Shown piece by piece: positions 1 to 5,515 of a stretch of DNA of 5,515 nt. This stretch comes from Mageeibacillus sp. UBA1243 (GTDB taxonomy: Bacteria; Bacillota; Clostridia; UBA1212). The notes beneath the pieces were generated by a model. The model ran no database searches, was not told where the DNA came from, and saw nothing but the letters and a program-made list of their open reading frames with translations. The stretch covers positions 84,635 to 90,149 of the forward strand of contig DBWH01000034.1 in assembly GCA_002308595.1 (NCBI GenBank). Reading direction: 5' to 3'. Positions within the stretch are counted from its first letter, which is position 1; each line of letters opens with the position of its first letter. Both the position numbers and the translations under genes were made by a program.

Positions 1-894
1 TCCGTCGGCACCGTGCCGCAAGTCATCCGGCCTGACGGCTGGGCGGCCTCTCACCCCTACTGCATGAACGGGGCAATAACCAAAACCGTCGACGACGCGG
101 CCGCCCTCCTTAACTTGATGGCCCGCTACGACCCCCGTGACCCGCACAGCATTCCTCAGCGGAAGAAAGACTACCTGAAGCTTGCCGACAGGTCAATCGA
201 AGGCATGAAAATCGGTTTCACACCCGATTTCGGCATATTCCCCGTTGAAGACGAGATTGCAGATTTAACCGAAAAAGCTGCCTTGGCGTTTTCCGAGGCA
301 GGCGCAAAAGTTTCCTATATTAAGCCGAATATTCCTTACACCGCAAATGAGCTTGCGGAGCTCTGGTGCCTTTCCATCAGCATTGACACAGCGATTGAGC
401 TTGCCGAGCTCAAGGCAAACGGTCTTGACCTTCCCGGCGACCACAGGGACGAGCTTCCTGAGGCTTTCTGCCGCTGGAACGAACTTGCCGCCAAGACAAC
501 CATCTTCGACTACTACCGCTTCCACGAGGTCAGAACCGCCCTTCTTGACGCGCAGGAGGACATCTTCAGTGAATACGACATCATCGTCTCGCCCGTCACC
601 GTCTGCGGCCCCGTCAAAAACTCACAGATTCGCGGCATGACCGAAGGCCCCGAAAAGATCAAAGGTGTTTCGCTTGAAAGGCGCATCGGCTATTGCGAAA
701 CATTCATCGAAAACTTCACCGGCAACCCCGCCGCCTCCGTCCCCGCAGGCTTCACCTCAAACGGCCTCCCCGCCGGCATGCAGATCATCGGAAGGAAATT
801 CCGTGACGAAGACGTGCTGGCAGCCTCCAAGACGTTTGAAAAGTTAAGGCCTTGGCGAGAGCTTTGCAAGGTTGCGCACTCAAGAAATATTTGA
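1..894 (+). CDS. Amidase-signature family hydrolase, C-terminal part (5' truncated by window edge)
   Basis: The frame is open from base 1, so the gene begins to the left of the window. The GTG at 13 is internal and not a credible start. About 297 codons remain of a family usually 450-500 residues long. Visible family landmarks are the NGAITKTVDDAA segment early in the fragment (the 'GPIARTVEDAA' region of amidases), and the C-terminal blocks FTGNPAASVPAGF (about codons 239-251) and GLPAGMQIIGRKFRDEDVL (about 255-273), ending in a short tail after LRPW. The family hydrolyses amide bonds with a Ser-cisSer-Lys triad. Those residues lie in the missing N-terminal part, so activity cannot be verified here. 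It could be a general amidase or a GatA-like glutamyl-tRNA(Gln) amidotransferase subunit. No gatC or gatB neighbour is seen, so a stand-alone amidase is preferred. The gene is GC-rich with many C/G third positions, and it converges on the AT-rich gene at 957. Confidence 0.9.
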   Translation, partial: SVGTVPQVIRPDGWAASHPYCMNGAITKTVDDAAALLNLMARYDPRDPHSIPQRKKDYLKLADRSIEGMKIGFTPDFGIFPVEDEIADLTEKAALAFSEAGAKVSYIKPNIPYTANELAELWCLSISIDTAIELAELKANGLDLPGDHRDELPEAFCRWNELAAKTTIFDYYRFHEVRTALLDAQEDIFSEYDIIVSPVTVCGPVKNSQIRGMTEGPEKIKGVSLERRIGYCETFIENFTGNPAASVPAGFTSNGLPAGMQIIGRKFRDEDVLAASKTFEKLRPWRELCKVAHSRNI

Positions 895-956
895 GATAAA
901 ACAGTATTTACTACTCTTAAGATTCATTCTTCAGAATACTAAAACCAGTTTTACGA
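895..956. other. Convergent intergenic spacer with short nested inverted repeats
   Basis: This AT-rich spacer separates the amidase stop from the stop of the convergent HNH gene. It holds several short inverted repeats: ATTCT/AGAAT (926-937, 2-base loop), TAAAAC/GTTTTA (940-953, 2-base loop), AGTATT/AATACT (903-908 with 935-940), and CTCTTAA at 914-920 facing TTAAGAG at 957-963. A bidirectional termination region would be expected here. None of these is a GC-rich stem followed by a T-run, so no intrinsic terminator can be called. Confidence 0.3.
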
Positions 957-1580
957 TTAAGAGAAGCAATGATAGGTGCTTATATTTTCGACCATTCTTC
1001 TCATTTCTTCAGTATATTTTTCTTTCAATTTTTCTTTTGCTTGTTCTGAAAGCATCTGCTCTGAATTTAGTTTGAAAAGGCTAATTGTAAAATTAGCTTT
1101 TTCCTTTACTTCTTCACTTGCATCCTTTTTGGGCAAAACAATAACACTGTCATCTTGAGGTACTTCAAAAAAATCTCTTGGGTCATCAAGATATGGATGG
1201 ACAATCTTAAACGTCCATAATTTGTAATCATCACTATTGTTTTTTGATTGTACTGTATCTGTTTGACGCTTGCATGAACAGTTGCAATTATTGCATGCAT
1301 AAACGAGGTTGAGCGGCAAAAATGTAACTTCATAGTATTTTTGTCTCTCTAGACCTCCCTTGGGCGCTATATGATCGATTTCAGGATTTCTCGTTTCAAG
1401 CGGAAGTCCGCAGTAAGCACACCTCTTTTCTTGATTAATAAATAGCTTTTGTTTCATTTCTTTTTTAAAATCTTTCACGCAAGCATCTTTAGATTCCCAA
1501 CCACCGGGTTTATTATACTTTTTTACTTTTGACAAAAGATTATCAGAAATGATAACCTCATTTAATTTTTCATTTCTCAT
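957..1580 (-). CDS. ptuB: HNH endonuclease, PtuB-like component of a Septu defence system
   Basis: This 207-residue protein carries a zinc-supported HNH (beta-beta-alpha metal) nuclease core. CAYC gives Cys54 and Cys57, EIDHIAPK gives Asp69-His70, and NLVYACNNCN gives Asn91, Cys96 and Cys99, followed by a further CxC and Lys104. The four CxxC cysteines fit a structural zinc. His70 is the expected general base and Asn91 the central N of HNH. After the core comes VHPYLDDPRDFF (about 127-138), a segment I associate with PtuB-like and retron-linked HNH proteins, then a charged helical tail. The ATG at 1578-1580 overlaps the end of the ATPase gene by 11 bases, which implies translational coupling. 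Known family role: PtuB is the DNA-cutting effector partnered with the PtuA ATPase in Septu anti-phage defence. The assignment rests on architecture and motifs. The alternative is an HNH effector of a retron or another ATPase-HNH system, but no reverse transcriptase is seen. Confidence 0.85.
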   Translation of the reverse strand: MRNEKLNEVIISDNLLSKVKKYNKPGGWESKDACVKDFKKEMKQKLFINQEKRCAYCGLPLETRNPEIDHIAPKGGLERQKYYEVTFLPLNLVYACNNCNCSCKRQTDTVQSKNNSDDYKLWTFKIVHPYLDDPRDFFEVPQDDSVIVLPKKDASEEVKEKANFTISLFKLNSEQMLSEQAKEKLKEKYTEEMRRMVENISTYHCFS

Positions 1581-2832
1581 CGATTATCCTCTGTGCCTCC
1601 TCAACAACCTCTCTTAAAGGATCATTTGATCCTTCTATAAGATTTCTAAACTTCCAAATCATGTTTTGAACTTCGGATTTTCTATTAGAATTATAGTCTT
1701 TAAGTGCGTTTATTAGTTTGCTAAGCTCTTGTTCAAAATAATAGTTGCGCGTTGTTCTAACACCAAATACATTGTAAATGATGTTTTCTGCTGACCAGGC
1801 GAATGTGCTGAATGGAAGTGTCTCGCCTAAGGTAGTAAGTCCGTAATCATTACGTTTCTGGCTTAATACAGCAATTGACGATTGATTAGGTCTTAAACCC
1901 GAAACCAGATAATGAGAATGGCTAGCAATCATCAAATGACATCCTCTTGCAATTGAAGCAATTCGATTAATGATATCAATATACTTTATTTGCCAATCTG
2001 GGTGAAGACTTATTTCAGGTTCATCTATGATAACTAGACCGCTATCTTGTATTCGGTTTATTATACCTAAAAAGGTAAACAGAAGGTGCTTTTCCCCAGA
2101 GCTACAAGAATCAAAAGAAATTTGTTGTCGGTTCTTATAAAATAATACTTCGTAATAATCTACATCCTCGTATATCGAACTTGTCCTATGTTTTTCTAAT
2201 CCACATAAGTCAACAAAAAATTCTTTCTCATATTCTTTTTCATTACCAGTGTATCTTAAACATAGTTGAGGATCAAATTCCAAGACATCCAGAACGGTTT
2301 TTATGAGATCGTATTTATACTCTTTAAGTGCAGAAAGAACATCAGAGTAAACTCTTCTATTGATTGAACTAGTATAGGTTGAATTAGACGAAGAACGAAC
2401 TCCATGGTATGAATACATCTGGTTTTCTATATCCTTAGAAAATCGAAATTTATCATTTACCATAAAGGCAAAAGCCAGAATTATACTAGGGAGTTCCAGT
2501 TCTCTATAATCAATTTGTTCTCCATTACAGCTTGAATAAATGTTTGCCTCGCTTTTAGAAACCTGATACTCATTGTGATTTATTGTATAACTGATTTCAA
2601 ACTCACTGTATTCAAATTTAGGTTTCCTTCGTTTACATGTTTTTGCTTTTTCCAAGAATAGAAAAATATCTATAATTGTTTTTAACAAAAAACTTTTCCC
2701 GACACCATTTTTACCTAAAATGAGTGTAATAATGTTCAACGATTTATTCAAAGATTCATTCTTGAAATATAGCTGAACATCAAGAATAACGTGATAAGGT
2801 TTTGAAACTCTTACTCTACTTATAAAAAACAT
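1570..2832 (-). CDS. ptuA: ABC/AAA-type ATPase, PtuA-like component of a Septu defence system
   Basis: This 420-residue, OLD/RecF/SMC-like ABC ATPase shows a full set of nucleotide-binding motifs: Walker A GKNGVGKS (40-47), signature-type SSGEKHL (244-250), Walker B GLVIIDEPE (265-273) with catalytic Glu271, D-loop-like SLHPDW (275-280), and H-loop ASHSHYLVSG (303-312). Between Walker A and the signature lies a helical insertion of about 200 residues, as in AAA_15/AAA_21 proteins. There is no TOPRIM domain after the ATPase core, so it is not an OLD nuclease. The C-terminal part (about 346-420, from AWSAENIIYNVFGVRTTRN) is followed directly by the HNH gene. The start fits the family because the first beta strand (FFISRVRV) begins at once, and GGAGG lies 8 bases upstream. 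Known role: PtuA oligomerises, binds ATP and controls the PtuB nuclease. The gene is strikingly AT-rich compared with the amidase and glycohydrolase on either side, which suggests horizontal acquisition of the pair. Confidence 0.87.
   Translation of the reverse strand: MFFISRVRVSKPYHVILDVQLYFKNESLNKSLNIITLILGKNGVGKSFLLKTIIDIFLFLEKAKTCKRRKPKFEYSEFEISYTINHNEYQVSKSEANIYSSCNGEQIDYRELELPSIILAFAFMVNDKFRFSKDIENQMYSYHGVRSSSNSTYTSSINRRVYSDVLSALKEYKYDLIKTVLDVLEFDPQLCLRYTGNEKEYEKEFFVDLCGLEKHRTSSIYEDVDYYEVLFYKNRQQISFDSCSSGEKHLLFTFLGIINRIQDSGLVIIDEPEISLHPDWQIKYIDIINRIASIARGCHLMIASHSHYLVSGLRPNQSSIAVLSQKRNDYGLTTLGETLPFSTFAWSAENIIYNVFGVRTTRNYYFEQELSKLINALKDYNSNRKSEVQNMIWKFRNLIEGSNDPLREVVEEAQRIIDEK
1588..1592 (-). 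promoter_or_regulatory. Ribosome binding site of ptuB, inside ptuA
   Basis: AGAGG on the minus strand lies 7 bases before the ATG at 1580. A stronger GAGGAGG (1596-1602) lies 15 bases before it, too far for normal spacing but possibly a standby site. Both are within the last codons of ptuA, consistent with coupled translation. Confidence 0.5.
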
Positions 2833-2838
2833 CTACTT

Positions 2839-2845
2839 ATCCTCC
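2839..2845 (-). promoter_or_regulatory. Ribosome binding site of ptuA
   Basis: GGAGGAT on the minus strand, with 8 bases between the GGAGG core and the ATG at 2830-2832. It fixes the start codon of ptuA. Confidence 0.8.
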
Positions 2846-2878
2846 ATGTATTTATGAATATATGTTTTCTAGATAAAA

Positions 2879-2907
2879 GATATACAGATTATGATAAGAA
2901 TTGAAAA
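2879..2907 (-). promoter_or_regulatory. Possible sigma-70/sigma-A promoter for ptuAB
   Basis: On the minus strand TTTTCA (2902-2907) and TATATC (2879-2884) are separated by exactly 17 bases and lie about 50 bases before the ptuA start. Both hexamers match the consensus only in part, and the region is AT-rich, so chance matches are likely. The -35 candidate lies inside one arm of the inverted repeat at 2892-2938. If the promoter is real, that structure or a protein bound to it could affect it. Confidence 0.3.
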
Positions 2908-2938
2908 GATTTCCCTGTAGACTTTTTAATTCTTATCA
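2892..2938. repeat. 17-base imperfect inverted repeat between the glycohydrolase gene and ptuA
   Basis: Left arm 2892-2908 and right arm 2922-2938 pair at 16 of 17 positions around a 13-base loop. The single mismatch, 2903 against 2927, is a G-U wobble in plus-strand RNA and a C-A mismatch in minus-strand RNA. The outer ten or so pairs centre on GATAAGAATT/AATTCTTATC. It starts 27 bases after the glycohydrolase stop and may end that transcript. However, no U-run follows it on either strand, so it is not a textbook intrinsic terminator. It could also be a protein-binding palindrome or a remnant element end. Confidence 0.6.
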
Positions 2939-2964
2939 AAAAGAATCTATGTTTATTAGGAAAC

Positions 2965-3762
2965 TTACTGGTTGCAAATGTTCCTAATTTTTTCAACAAC
3001 TTCCCAGAACTCTTCCGGAATCCTCTTCCTGCACTCCTCCACGAGCCAGTCCGGCACCCCGTAGTAAGCCTCCGCAATGCTTGCCGCGATGCAAGTCAGC
3101 GTATCGCAGTCACCGCCAAGGGAAACCGCCGTCCTCACCACATCCTCAAAGCTCTCGCCCTCCAGAAACGCCGTAATCGCCTCCGGCACCGTCTCCTGGC
3201 AGGACTCCACATGCCTATAATTAGGCCTAATCTCATCGCATGTCCGCGACAGGTCATACCTAAACTCCCTCACGATGTAGTCCTTGATGAACTCCTTGCT
3301 TTCGCCTTTTCTTGCGAGAAAAATCGCACTGGCCGTAGCCTCGGCCCCTTTGATTCCCTCATAGTGGTTGTGGGTCACCTCCGCCGTAAGCCTGGCCTCA
3401 TACCTGGTCTCCTCAATGGTGTCGTACAGCCATCCCGCAGCCGAAACACGCATGGCCGACCCGTTCCCGTAGCTCTTGTAAGGCTTCGGATCCTCCGCCC
3501 AAAGCCAGCCCCTGAACCTGCCGCCGTAACCGCTGTCCGGGTACTTCCGCCCCCACCTGCGCATAGACCGCACCAGCTCCGCCTTCACAGCCTCACTATC
3601 ACCGCAAAGGCTCCTCACCAGCGCATCGCCAACAGCCACCGTCATCACCGTATCGTCCGTAAAAGTCGATTTTCTCGAGAACAACGGAAAGTCTTTCGTC
3701 TTCCCGCCCCTGTCAAACTCGTACGGCGACCCGATTATATCGCCAAGAATCGCGCCTAGCAT
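2965..3762 (-). CDS. ADP-ribosylglycohydrolase family protein (DraG/ARH fold)
   Basis: This complete 265-residue protein is close to the usual length for single-domain members. Family landmarks in order: MLGAILGDIIGS at the N-terminus, FTDDTVMTVAVGDAL (34-48) with metal ligands Thr35-Asp36-Asp37, GNGSAMRVSAAG (99-110), VTHNHYEGIKGAEAT (129-143), and LGGDCDT (215-221) with the second metal-binding set Asp218, Asp220 and Thr221, followed by AEAYYGVPDW. The dimetal (Mg/Mn) site therefore looks intact. The family removes ADP-ribose from modified proteins or nucleic acids, or cleaves related ADP-ribose compounds. The actual substrate cannot be read from sequence, and no nitrogenase context exists, so the name draG is not justified. 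No signal peptide is seen, so it is likely cytoplasmic. The gene is GC-rich, in contrast to the AT-rich genes on both sides, and begins 26 bases after the stop of the upstream unknown gene, so the two may be cotranscribed. Confidence 0.92.
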   Translation of the reverse strand: MLGAILGDIIGSPYEFDRGGKTKDFPLFSRKSTFTDDTVMTVAVGDALVRSLCGDSEAVKAELVRSMRRWGRKYPDSGYGGRFRGWLWAEDPKPYKSYGNGSAMRVSAAGWLYDTIEETRYEARLTAEVTHNHYEGIKGAEATASAIFLARKGESKEFIKDYIVREFRYDLSRTCDEIRPNYRHVESCQETVPEAITAFLEGESFEDVVRTAVSLGGDCDTLTCIAASIAEAYYGVPDWLVEECRKRIPEEFWEVVEKIRNICNQ

Positions 3763-3771
3763 TTGTTGGTT

Positions 3772-3778
3772 CCTCCTT
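3772..3778 (-). promoter_or_regulatory. Ribosome binding site of the ADP-ribosylglycohydrolase gene
   Basis: A full AAGGAGG on the minus strand, 9 bases before the ATG at 3760-3762. It is the strongest Shine-Dalgarno sequence in the window and confirms the start. It sits in the 26-base gap after the upstream stop codon. Confidence 0.85.
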
Positions 3779-3788
3779 AATGCTCTTG

Positions 3789-4610
3789 TTACTGTTGCTT
3801 TTTGGCATATTCTTTTTCAAGCTCCGTAAGCTCAGCAACAATTTCTTTTGTTTTAGTGAATGCTAAGATACCAATTATCATATCAAAAGTTTTATCAAGC
3901 CATTTTTCCTCGTCTTCGTAATAAAAAGGAAATTCCTTCTTTGGTTTATCTTTTGTATGTCTTACACATTGAATAAACTGTCGTAATTTATCATACTCTG
4001 AGGGGTTATTATTCTTTTTATTGCATATGACTTCGACATCATCAGATAAAGATTTAATACATTCTCTTTTATCGTTGGATTTTCCCTCTCTAATCATTAA
4101 GTATTTATAAATTTTATCTCTCACGCTTTCCTTTACTTGTAAAGCCACAGCCTCGGCTTCAGGATTTATTTGTCTTACAGAATAGTACTTTTTTTTACTA
4201 TTCTTCACAAAACAATATCCTATTTTTTCACAATCGAAATCTATAATTCTTTCTATTTGACTAATGTAATCTGTGGTATTATTACTTTTGTAATCTAGTA
4301 AAGTTTTAAACAGCTCTAAATAATCTAAAAAACTATTTAAGGTTAACTCCACATTGTAGGTGATGGTATAATTAATCAAGTACCAAAAACTCGAACGTTG
4401 AGGATCAAAATAATCGTTATCATAATCGAAAGTCCCGATCAAGGCTTCTTCAAAACTTGTATATTTAATACTAAAGACTGATTTTCTGAGTGCTTCTTCG
4501 AAATAAGATAATGTTTTATTGTCATCTCGAACTATACTATACACTTTCCTAATCTCAGTTGCAAAGCACAATTTTTCCTTCATTAATCTTTCATATAGGG
4601 ATTCTCTCAT
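3789..4610 (-). CDS. Hypothetical protein, largely helical, with a C-terminal Arg-His motif
   Basis: I do not recognise a named family. The 273-residue product is rich in Lys, Asp, Glu and Tyr, has no signal peptide or membrane segment, and reads as mostly alpha-helical. Visible parts: a charged N-terminal third, a middle segment IDFDCEKIGYCF (123-134) ending in NSKKKYYSVRQ, then a helical C-terminal half with EAEAVALQVKESVRDKIYKYL (about 151-171) and LRQFIQCVRHTKDKP (209-223), where Arg217-His218 stand out, and a Lys/Glu-rich tail. An invariant-looking Arg-His at a helix end inside a helical bundle recalls HEPN-like or abortive-infection C-terminal domains. The spacing is not the classic Rx4-6H, however, so this is only a suggestion. 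AAAGGAG lies 5 bases before the ATG. The gene is AT-rich, starts 73 bases after the DUF2075 helicase stop and ends 26 bases before the glycohydrolase, so it sits inside a possible operon. It is a real gene by length, ribosome binding site and composition. Confidence 0.8.
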   Translation of the reverse strand: MRESLYERLMKEKLCFATEIRKVYSIVRDDNKTLSYFEEALRKSVFSIKYTSFEEALIGTFDYDNDYFDPQRSSFWYLINYTITYNVELTLNSFLDYLELFKTLLDYKSNNTTDYISQIERIIDFDCEKIGYCFVKNSKKKYYSVRQINPEAEAVALQVKESVRDKIYKYLMIREGKSNDKRECIKSLSDDVEVICNKKNNNPSEYDKLRQFIQCVRHTKDKPKKEFPFYYEDEEKWLDKTFDMIIGILAFTKTKEIVAELTELEKEYAKKQQ

Positions 4611-4615
4611 TTTTA

Positions 4616-4622
4616 CTCCTTT
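4616..4622 (-). promoter_or_regulatory. Ribosome binding site of the unknown gene at 3789-4610
   Basis: AAAGGAG on the minus strand with 5 bases between it and the ATG at 4608-4610. This supports that start codon over later in-frame methionines such as residue 10. Confidence 0.7.
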
Positions 4623-4683
4623 CCGTTATTGCAATGGGTTGAATAATATAAAAGCTTCGTATCTAATTACAGACTCTATCTCC

Positions 4684-5514
4684 TCACTTTTTCAATAGTG
4701 ACTTAATGTAACCCGCCAATGCTTCATCCTCGCAATAGATAAAGCATCCCTTTTGGCCGCGCGTCAAAAGCGTCTTATACGTATTCTTGATTAACACCTC
4801 TGCAACCTCAGGTTTGGCGGTTCTGATACCGGACGAATTGTCGTCTTTAGAAATCTGCGTTTGATCTGTAATGATGCGTCCTGTCTCCGGATCAAATCGC
4901 AAGTCTTTTCCAACCAACACGCCAACGTAATCAAACTCAAGCCCCTGAGCGGTGTGAATGCATCCGACCTCCTCAAAGGACTTTGGATTGATTGCCCAGA
5001 TCTTATCCGTTTCAAGATTCCATTTCGCCTCAAAGCCGTTTTTAAGCCTTATATCAACGTTGCCGCGATGATTCTTCACATCCCAGTCGTAGCAATAACC
5101 GGCAACCATTCTTGCCTTGTTATTCACCTTGTTGATTTCCCTCAAATCATTTCTGAGGGAATTGGGATCATCGTAGACCCTTATATCGTATTTCAGTTCC
5201 TCAAAATCGATGTCTACACTTTCGTTAATCTGCAGGACATTGTTTACGAACTGAATATACTGATCACTTCCGTTGCAACGGAATTGAGACCTTAAGACAG
5301 TATCTTCATTCATAAGGAAATAACTGTCAAAATGCTTCGCCCACTTTTTGATTTCATCAACAGAACCAATATCTTTCGTGGTGATGCGCTGGTCCTCGTC
5401 AATCAGGAATACTGTAAACAAAGAGGCATTGATGCACTCTTTGACCTGGTTTTCTCCGTTCCAGTCTCCGTACATCTTGGCGACAAGTCTGTGAGCCTCA
5501 TCAGCGTATGTCAA
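4684..5514 (-). CDS. DUF2075 (Schlafen group 3-like) helicase protein, C-terminal part (5' truncated by window edge)
   Basis: The frame is open to the right edge, so the true start lies outside and the TTG at 5512-5514 is internal. About 276 residues of the helicase half are seen, against a usual family length of roughly 550-700. Superfamily 1-type motifs in order: motif II DEAH (5-8), motif III-like FLIDEDQRI (36-44), SQFRCNGS (76-83), VAGYCYDWD (137-145), GCIHTAQGLEFDYVGVLVG (184-202, motif V region), and NTYKTLLTRGQKGCFIYC (244-261) containing the motif VI arginine in LLTRG. These are hallmark blocks of DUF2075. Walker A and any N-terminal nuclease domain (some members have GIY-YIG) lie beyond the window. 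The cellular role is not firmly established. Family members are ATPases related to the helicase part of Schlafen proteins and are often found near defence genes. Composition is intermediate, less AT-rich than the gene downstream. Confidence 0.9.
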   Translation of the reverse strand: MTYADEAHRLVAKMYGDWNGENQVKECINASLFTVFLIDEDQRITTKDIGSVDEIKKWAKHFDSYFLMNEDTVLRSQFRCNGSDQYIQFVNNVLQINESVDIDFEELKYDIRVYDDPNSLRNDLREINKVNNKARMVAGYCYDWDVKNHRGNVDIRLKNGFEAKWNLETDKIWAINPKSFEEVGCIHTAQGLEFDYVGVLVGKDLRFDPETGRIITDQTQISKDDNSSGIRTAKPEVAEVLIKNTYKTLLTRGQKGCFIYCEDEALAGYIKSLLKK

Positions 5515-5515
5515 G

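Noticed and set aside
347..847. Ser/Thr/Pro-rich open frames at 347-640 and 665-847 on the plus strand
   Set aside because: They are out-of-frame readings of the GC-rich amidase, whose own frame shows conserved amidase blocks throughout.
957..2832. Retron with PtuA/PtuB effectors
   Set aside because: No reverse transcriptase motif (such as a YxDD-containing frame) and no retron-like ncRNA is visible in the window on either strand. Beyond the edges it cannot be excluded, but the glycohydrolase directly upstream argues against it.
894..2878. 8-base direct repeat AGATAAAA at 894-901 and 2871-2878 as possible attachment-site repeats flanking Septu
   Set aside because: Eight A/T-rich bases shared between two AT-rich spacers is expected by chance. 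No integrase or longer flanking identity supports an att site.
3211..3759. Long open frame on the plus strand opposite the glycohydrolase gene (182 codons)
   Set aside because: It is the antisense shadow of a GC-rich gene. The product is Arg/Pro/Val-rich and resembles no family, while the opposite strand encodes a complete, well-conserved enzyme.
4628..4635. ATTGCAAT palindrome and a TATATTAT -10-like sequence upstream of the unknown gene
   Set aside because: The palindrome is only 8 bases long, and no acceptable -35 element lies 16-18 bases before the TATATT or TATTAT hexamers. Neither a promoter nor an operator can be supported.
4861..5295. Open frame on the plus strand opposite the helicase gene (144 codons)
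   Set aside because: It is fully antisense to conserved DUF2075 motifs and its product has no recognisable domain, so it is treated as a shadow.

Overview
The window shows about 5.5 kb of a bacterial chromosome or large element. The layout is compact, and three of the five genes have clear AGGAG-type ribosome binding sites. No taxonomic marker is present. The strong Shine-Dalgarno sequences and the gene families would suit a Bacillota-like (for example clostridial) host, but this is only a guess.

Layout from left to right: (1) positions 1-894, plus strand, the 3' two-thirds of an amidase-signature enzyme, GC-rich and cut by the left edge. (2) Positions 957-2832, minus strand, a two-gene AT-rich unit made of an ABC/AAA-type ATPase (PtuA-like) and an HNH endonuclease (PtuB-like) overlapping by 11 bases. 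This is the architecture of the Septu anti-phage system. (3) Positions 2833-2964, a short intergenic stretch with a 17-base imperfect inverted repeat. (4) Positions 2965-3762, minus strand, a GC-rich ADP-ribosylglycohydrolase (DraG/ARH family). (5) Positions 3789-4610, minus strand, an AT-rich gene of unknown function whose C-terminal helical region carries an Arg-His motif. (6) Positions 4684 to the right edge, minus strand, the C-terminal helicase half of a DUF2075 (Schlafen group 3-like) protein, cut by the edge.

All five minus-strand genes point the same way, with gaps of 73, 26 and 132 bases and one overlap. They could be read as one long operon or as two or three stacked transcription units. 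Base composition swings abruptly: amidase and glycohydrolase GC-rich, Septu pair and unknown gene AT-rich, helicase intermediate. This suggests separate acquisitions stacked at one site, as in a defence island. The confident defence call is Septu. A defence role for the helicase, the unknown gene and the glycohydrolase is inference from neighbourhood and family behaviour. No RNA gene, CRISPR array, transposase, integrase or retron reverse transcriptase is visible.
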